Positions 60,182 through 64,000 of a stretch of DNA of 64,000 bases are shown piece by piece. The notes beneath the pieces were generated by a model. The model was not told the origin of the DNA and ran no database searches. It saw nothing but the letters and a program-made list of their open reading frames with translations. The position numbers and the translations under genes were made by a program. This DNA comes from Flavobacteriales bacterium (GTDB lineage Bacteria > Bacteroidota > Bacteroidia > Flavobacteriales_F > PHOS-HE28). The stretch is from NCBI GenBank assembly GCA_020635695.1, contig JACJZH010000007.1, positions 128,871 through 192,870 on the forward strand. The letters are read 5' to 3'. Each line of letters starts with the position of its first letter. Position 1 is the stretch's first letter.

Positions 60182-60733
60182 ATGGTGGAGAACGATGTGC
60201 TGCCCGAAGGGGCGATCGCGTCCCGGATATTCCTGGTCCGTGGCCGGCAGGTGATGCTGTCCCATGATCTGGCCGACCTCTACGGTGTGCCGACCAAGCG
60301 GTTGAACGAGCAGGTGAAGCGCAACATCGAGCGCTTTCCGGTGGACTTCATGTTCCAATTGACCGCGGAGGAGTGGGCGGACTTGAGGTCGCAGAACGCG
60401 ACCTCAAGTTCCTGGGGAGGTAGACGGACGACGCCCTTTGCCTTCAGCGAACCTGGCGTGCTGATGCTATCCGGCGTGCTCAACAGCGAGCGTGCCATCG
60501 CGGTCAGCATTCGCATCATGCGCGTGTTCGTTCGGCTCCAGCGCCTGTTGCAGAACGACCTGGAGCTGAAGCTTCGGGTGGAGCGGCTGGAAGGACGGCA
60601 GGACCGCAGCGATGACGCCCTGGGCGAGATCTTTGAGGTGGTCCGGCGCATGATGGACCCACCGGTGCCCGAGCGACGGCGGATCGGGTATCGTCGTGAG
60701 GAATTGGTTACTGACGCATCTTTGGAGCGATGA
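60182..60733 (+). CDS. ORF6N domain DNA-binding protein
   Basis: A 183-residue protein. The ORF6N domain covers residues about 10-95 ([63 protein letters not shown]); a coiled-coil-like C-terminus follows ([18 protein letters not shown]). ORF6N is typical of phage antirepressor-like and mobile-element proteins. ATG 60182 (GTG 60179 also possible). The promoter sits in a palindrome, suggesting autoregulation, and the stop overlaps the gmhA ATG by 4 nt. It looks like an accessory gene inserted ahead of gmhA. Target unknown. Confidence 0.82.
   Translation: MVENDVLPEGAIASRIFLVRGRQVMLSHDLADLYGVPTKRLNEQVKRNIERFPVDFMFQLTAEEWADLRSQNATSSSWGGRRTTPFAFSEPGVLMLSGVLNSERAIAVSIRIMRVFVRLQRLLQNDLELKLRVERLEGRQDRSDDALGEIFEVVRRMMDPPVPERRRIGYRREELVTDASLER
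60717..60724 (+). promoter_or_regulatory. -7-like element CATCTTTG before gmhA
   Basis: One mismatch from TAnnTTTG, 5 nt before ATG 60730, lying inside the end of the ORF6N gene. It may be an internal gmhA promoter that predates the ORF6N insertion; the same CATCTTTG precedes purS. Confidence 0.45.
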
Positions 60734-61341
60734 GCACTGACCGCATCCGCACCCATTTCACCGAGGCCGCCGATGTGCTGCAGCGGTTCCTGGCCGCCCC
60801 TGCCAACCTGGTGGCCGTGGCCGAGGCCGGCCGCCGGATGGTGGACAGCCTGCGCGGCGGTGGCCGTATCATCAGCTGCGGGAACGGCGGAAGTATGTGC
60901 GATGCCATGCACTTCGCCGAGGAGCTGACAGGACGGTACCGGGACGACCGGGCCCCGATCGCCGCCATGAGCATCAGCGACCCCTCGCACCTGACCTGCG
61001 TGGGGAACGATCATGGTTTCGAGCAGGTCTTCGCCCGTTACGTACGTGCACATGGCCGGGAGGGGGATGTGCTGGTGGCCTTCAGCACCAGCGGCAACAG
61101 CCCCAACGTGTTGCGTGCCGCCGAGACGGCCCGGGAACTGGGCATGGTGGTGGTGGGCCTTACCGGTAAGGATGGCGGAAAGCTGGCGCCCCTCTGCGAC
61201 GTGGAGGTACGGGTGCCGCACGCGGGCTACGCGGACCGCATCCAGGAGGTGCACATCAAGGTGGTGCACGCGTTGATCGATCACATCGAGGTGGAGTTGG
61301 AGCAAGCGGGGAGGAGTGATGCTGGTCAAGGTCCACGGTAG
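60730..61341 (+). CDS. gmhA: Phosphoheptose isomerase
   Basis: A 203-residue SIS-domain enzyme converting sedoheptulose-7-phosphate to glycero-manno-heptose-7-phosphate for LPS core. Motifs are [21 protein letters not shown], the SIS serine loop [13 protein letters not shown], and the metal/substrate end [15 protein letters not shown]. Start overlaps the ORF6N stop by 4 nt and its 3' end overlaps comM by 23 nt. Full length and intact; the other heptose genes are not here. Confidence 0.92.
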   Translation: MSTDRIRTHFTEAADVLQRFLAAPANLVAVAEAGRRMVDSLRGGGRIISCGNGGSMCDAMHFAEELTGRYRDDRAPIAAMSISDPSHLTCVGNDHGFEQVFARYVRAHGREGDVLVAFSTSGNSPNVLRAAETARELGMVVVGLTGKDGGKLAPLCDVEVRVPHAGYADRIQEVHIKVVHALIDHIEVELEQAGRSDAGQGPR

Positions 61342-62860
61342 CGCGGTACAGGGCATCGAGGCCACGTTGGTCACCGCCGAGGTGAACGTGGTGCCGGGGT
61401 TCGCGGCGTTCAACATCGTCGGGCTCGGGGACAAGGCGGTGCATGAGAGCTATCAGCGCCTGTTCGCAGCCTTCCGGAACAACGACCTGTACTTCCCGCA
61501 CGGCAAGCGGGTCACCATCAACCTGGCCCCCGCCGACCTGCCCAAGGAAGGGACGGGCTACGACCTGATGATGGCCGTGGGCCTGCTCGCGGGTACCGGG
61601 GAGGTGCCTCCCGACCGGTTGGCCACGCACTTGGTGATGGGCGAACTCGCGCTGGACGGCGGTGTGCGGCCGGTCAAGGGCGCCTTGTCCATAGCGCTCG
61701 CGGCCAGGCAGCAGGGTTTCAAGGGCTTCATTCTCCCAGCCGCCAATGCCAGGGAGGCGGCGATCGTCTCCGGATTGCAGGTGCATGGGGTGGAACACCT
61801 GCGCGAGGTGGTGGCACTCCTGCGGGGAGAGGACGGTCCACCGCCGACACAGGTGGACATCGAGGCGGAATTCGCCCAGAGCAGCCGGCAGTACCCGGTG
61901 GACCTGAGCGATGTAAAGGGACAGGAGAACATCAAGCGGGCCTTCGAGATCGCGGCGGCAGGAGGGCACAACATCCTGCTGGTGGGACCGCCCGGTGCGG
62001 GAAAGACCATGTTGGCGAAGCGGCTGCCCACCATTCTGCCGCCCCTGCACATCGATGAAGCGCTGGAGACCACCAAGATCCACAGCGTGGCAGGCAAGCT
62101 CCGCAAGGATGACAGCATCCTGAGCGTGCGTCCATTCCGCTCCCCGCACCACACCATCAGCGATGTGGCCCTGGTCGGGGGCGGTTCGTACCCCCAGCCG
62201 GGCGAGATCAGCCTGGCACACAACGGCGTGCTCTTCCTGGACGAACTGCCGGAGTTCAAGCGGACGGTCCTGGAGGTGCTGCGGCAGCCCTTGGAGGACC
62301 GGGTGATCACCATCAGCCGGGCGAAGTTCTCCGTGGAGTACCCGGCCAGCTTCATGCTCGTGGCCAGCATGAATCCCTGTCCCTGCGGCTACCACAACCA
62401 TCCGGACCGGGAGTGCGTCTGTCCGCCGGGCACGGTGCAGAAGTACCTGAACAAGATCAGCGGGCCCCTGCTGGACCGCATCGACATCCACATCGAGGTG
62501 ACGCCGGTGCCCTTCGATGCGCTGAGCGATGAGCGACCCGGAGAGCGGAGCGAGGAGGTGCGGGAGCGGGTGGTCGCCGCGCGGCGTCTGCAGGAACTTC
62601 GCTTCAGCGATCACCCGATCCACAGCAACGCCCAGATGGGCAGCCGCCAGTTGAGGAGCATCTGCCGGATCGATGCCGCGGGGAAGGCGTTGCTGGGGAA
62701 GGCGATGGACCGGTTGGGGTTGAGCGCCCGTGCCTACGACCGCATTTTGAAGGTGGCCCGGACCATTGCCGATCTGGCCGGCAGTGCGGACATCCGAACG
62801 GAGCACCTCGCCGAGGCCATCCAGTACCGCAGCCTGGACCGCGATGGCTGGGCCGGATGA
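61319..62860 (+). CDS. comM: YifB/ComM family Mg chelatase-like AAA ATPase
   Basis: A 513-residue AAA ATPase. The N-terminal ComM domain ([37 protein letters not shown]) is followed by the Mg-chelatase-like ATPase with Walker [16 protein letters not shown] (K229) and [20 protein letters not shown]; a C-terminal domain carries [19 protein letters not shown]. ComM drives branch migration in natural transformation; YifB homologues occur widely even in non-competent species. It overlaps gmhA by 23 nt. The assignment is firm. Confidence 0.93.
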   Translation: MLVKVHGSAVQGIEATLVTAEVNVVPGFAAFNIVGLGDKAVHESYQRLFAAFRNNDLYFPHGKRVTINLAPADLPKEGTGYDLMMAVGLLAGTGEVPPDRLATHLVMGELALDGGVRPVKGALSIALAARQQGFKGFILPAANAREAAIVSGLQVHGVEHLREVVALLRGEDGPPPTQVDIEAEFAQSSRQYPVDLSDVKGQENIKRAFEIAAAGGHNILLVGPPGAGKTMLAKRLPTILPPLHIDEALETTKIHSVAGKLRKDDSILSVRPFRSPHHTISDVALVGGGSYPQPGEISLAHNGVLFLDELPEFKRTVLEVLRQPLEDRVITISRAKFSVEYPASFMLVASMNPCPCGYHNHPDRECVCPPGTVQKYLNKISGPLLDRIDIHIEVTPVPFDALSDERPGERSEEVRERVVAARRLQELRFSDHPIHSNAQMGSRQLRSICRIDAAGKALLGKAMDRLGLSARAYDRILKVARTIADLAGSADIRTEHLAEAIQYRSLDRDGWAG

Positions 62861-62876
62861 TTTGGCTAAGAAAGAT

Positions 62877-62897
62877 TTACTAATGAAACTTTAGTAA
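62877..62897 (+). promoter_or_regulatory. Inverted repeat upstream of ATPase promoter
   Basis: TTACTAA and TTAGTAA face each other across 7 nt, about 9 nt upstream of the TACTTTTG element. The surrounding 50 nt are AT-rich, unlike the flanks. Likely a protein-binding site for regulation of the ATPase gene. Confidence 0.6.
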
Positions 62898-62905
62898 TAT
62901 AGGCT

Positions 62906-62913
62906 TACTTTTG
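62906..62913 (+). promoter_or_regulatory. -7 promoter element TACTTTTG
   Basis: Exact TAnnTTTG match only 4 nt before GTG 62918. It supports that start and predicts a leaderless transcript. Confidence 0.7.
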
Positions 62914-62917
62914 TGAT

Positions 62918-64000
62918 GTGCTCATCGACAATCCCTTTCCTGTCACTCGCTACACCTCTCCCTCGCTCTTCTGCGACCGGGAGCAGGAGCTGGCCATCCT
63001 GACAAGTGCCCTGCGCAACGGCAGGCACATCCTGCTGTACAGCCCGCGACGCTTCGGCAAGACCGGCCTGATCCACCACACGTTCAACACCCTGGCCAAG
63101 GACCGGGGGACGCGCACGGTGTTCGCGGACATCTATGCGGCTCGTGATGTCCACGACTTCAATACGATCCTGGTCAATGCGGTACATGCGGCATTGAACC
63201 CCACGGTGAAGCAGTTCCTGAGAAATGCCGGGGAGTGGTTCGGCGCCCTCCGTCCCACGGTGAGCTTTGATGAGCTTTCGGGCAAGCCCCGGATCGGCTT
63301 GGAGCGTGCGGAGATCTCCCGTGAAGCGGCCACCACCACGGAGATCTTCCGGATACTCAACGAGCAGGATCGCACCATCTACCTGGCCATCGACGAGTTC
63401 CAGCAGGTGGCGCAGTTCGCCAACGTGCGCATGGATGCACTCCTGCGCTCCGAACTGCAGCGTAGCCCCCGGGTGCACTGCATCTTCTCCGGAAGCCAGC
63501 GTCACCTCCTGCTCGAGATGTTCACGGATGTCTCCAGCCCGCTGTACCATAGTGCGGACCAGCTTTCCCTGGGCCGGATCGAGCGGGACACCTACTCCCG
63601 GTTCGCGGTGCGGCTCATGAAGCGCCATGGACGTGACCTGGCCCTCGATGATGCGCGGTTCTGCTACGATTGGTGCAACGGTCACACCTACCATGTGCAG
63701 GTGTTGTTCAACCGGCTCTTCGGCGATGCCCGACCCCTGTCGCGCGACACGATCGTGCAGGTGATGCTGGGCATCGTGCGGGAACAGGACGCCATGATGG
63801 CCACGCTCCGAAGCACGCTCCCCGGCAACCAATGGGACCTGTATGCGGCCATCGCCCGGGAGGGTCCGGTGGACACGCCTACCGCCGGAGCCTTCATGCG
63901 GAAGCATGGGCTCTCCTCGTCCGCCGCGGTGGTGCAGGCCATGAAGGCGTTGCTGGACAAGGAGCTCGTCTACGTCTCCGGTCATGTGGAGGATAGTGGC
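62918..64000 (+). CDS. Archaeal-type AAA ATPase, 3' end beyond window
   Basis: Forward frame from GTG 62918, open for 361 codons to the window edge; a TAG at 62900-62902 limits the start. The protein begins LIDNPFPVTRYTSPSLFCDRE, typical of the archaeal-type (MNS/STAND-related) ATPases, with Walker A YSPRRFGKTGL (K48), Walker B TIYLAIDEFQQVAQF, the sensor-like HCIFSGSQRHLLLEMF and a C-terminal winged-helix-like part. Such proteins are common in Bacteroidota, often with mobile or defence genes, but their function is largely unknown. The promoter has an inverted repeat upstream. A minus-strand open frame over this region is a shadow. Confidence 0.85.
   Translation, partial: MLIDNPFPVTRYTSPSLFCDREQELAILTSALRNGRHILLYSPRRFGKTGLIHHTFNTLAKDRGTRTVFADIYAARDVHDFNTILVNAVHAALNPTVKQFLRNAGEWFGALRPTVSFDELSGKPRIGLERAEISREAATTTEIFRILNEQDRTIYLAIDEFQQVAQFANVRMDALLRSELQRSPRVHCIFSGSQRHLLLEMFTDVSSPLYHSADQLSLGRIERDTYSRFAVRLMKRHGRDLALDDARFCYDWCNGHTYHVQVLFNRLFGDARPLSRDTIVQVMLGIVREQDAMMATLRSTLPGNQWDLYAAIAREGPVDTPTAGAFMRKHGLSSSAAVVQAMKALLDKELVYVSGHVEDSG

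Noticed and set aside
60182..60733. ORF6N gene as evidence for an integrated prophage
   Set aside because: No integrase, structural phage genes or attachment repeats are nearby; flanks are housekeeping genes.
61319..62860. Annotation as magnesium chelatase for chlorophyll synthesis
   Set aside because: The N-terminal ComM/YifB domain and single-subunit layout identify the competence/YifB family; no other pigment genes are present.
62891..63985. 364-residue minus-strand open frame at the window end
   Set aside because: The plus strand encodes a clear ATPase with Walker A and B across the same region; the minus frame has no recognisable domain.

Overview
The window reads as chromosome of a high-GC member of the Bacteroidota, most likely a Flavobacteriales-type lineage. 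The evidence is type IX secretion (a PorV-like protein coupled to a C25 sortase of the PorU type, plus six secreted proteins, most with recognisable C-terminal sorting domains), a DUF5686/carboxypeptidase-regulatory-like outer-membrane protein, a kynurenine pathway pair, Bacteroidota-type promoters (TAnnTTTG) and little sign of Shine-Dalgarno use. No rRNA, tRNA, CRISPR array, insertion sequence or prophage was seen. The taxonomic placement is an inference from gene content only.

Layout. 1-229 is a partial DUF2752 membrane protein, followed by an AT-rich DUF805 gene (315-698). A tightly packed minus-strand operon (6040 to 763) encodes a sodium:solute symporter, a GNAT acetyltransferase, an M20 amidohydrolase and two fold-III PLP racemases. 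It looks like a small amino-acid (probably D-amino-acid or N-acyl-amino-acid) uptake and conversion unit. 6203-8162 holds manC, a frameshifted SprT-like protease gene and a small lipoprotein; 8247-9748 is the mlaE-mlaF lipid transport pair. 9802-19481 is an array of five consecutive T9SS cargo genes, all on the minus strand and built from shared modules. gcvP (frameshifted) follows, then two membrane or envelope hypotheticals and kynU-kmo (24255-26949).

26997-36884 carries a very large FG-GAP/ASPIC lipoprotein, a putative outer-membrane barrel, an MBL hydrolase, a peptidase-MA-like/beta-propeller/Omp85-like fusion, a half-size TSUP permease and a second M20 amidohydrolase. 36933-44589 has recQ, tatC-DUF5686-lptB, purS and pssA. 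44667-52624 is the envelope block porV-porU-lnt. 52674-62860 has another T9SS cargo gene, pabB-tilS, a small conserved protein, a DsbD module with three alpha-type domains over two genes, an ORF6N-domain protein inserted just before gmhA, and comM. The window ends inside an archaeal-type AAA ATPase gene.

Three genome-wide themes stand out. Exact TAnnTTTG elements sit only 4-9 nt before many start codons, predicting leaderless mRNAs. Intergenic arrays of 7- or 8-nt repeats, partly in inverted orientation, lie at gene ends. Four otherwise intact genes carry a single frameshift each, which looks more like residual assembly error than decay. The best candidates for something little described are the racemase/amidohydrolase/symporter operon, the repeat-hairpin elements and the palindrome-wrapped promoters of the ORF6N and ATPase genes.
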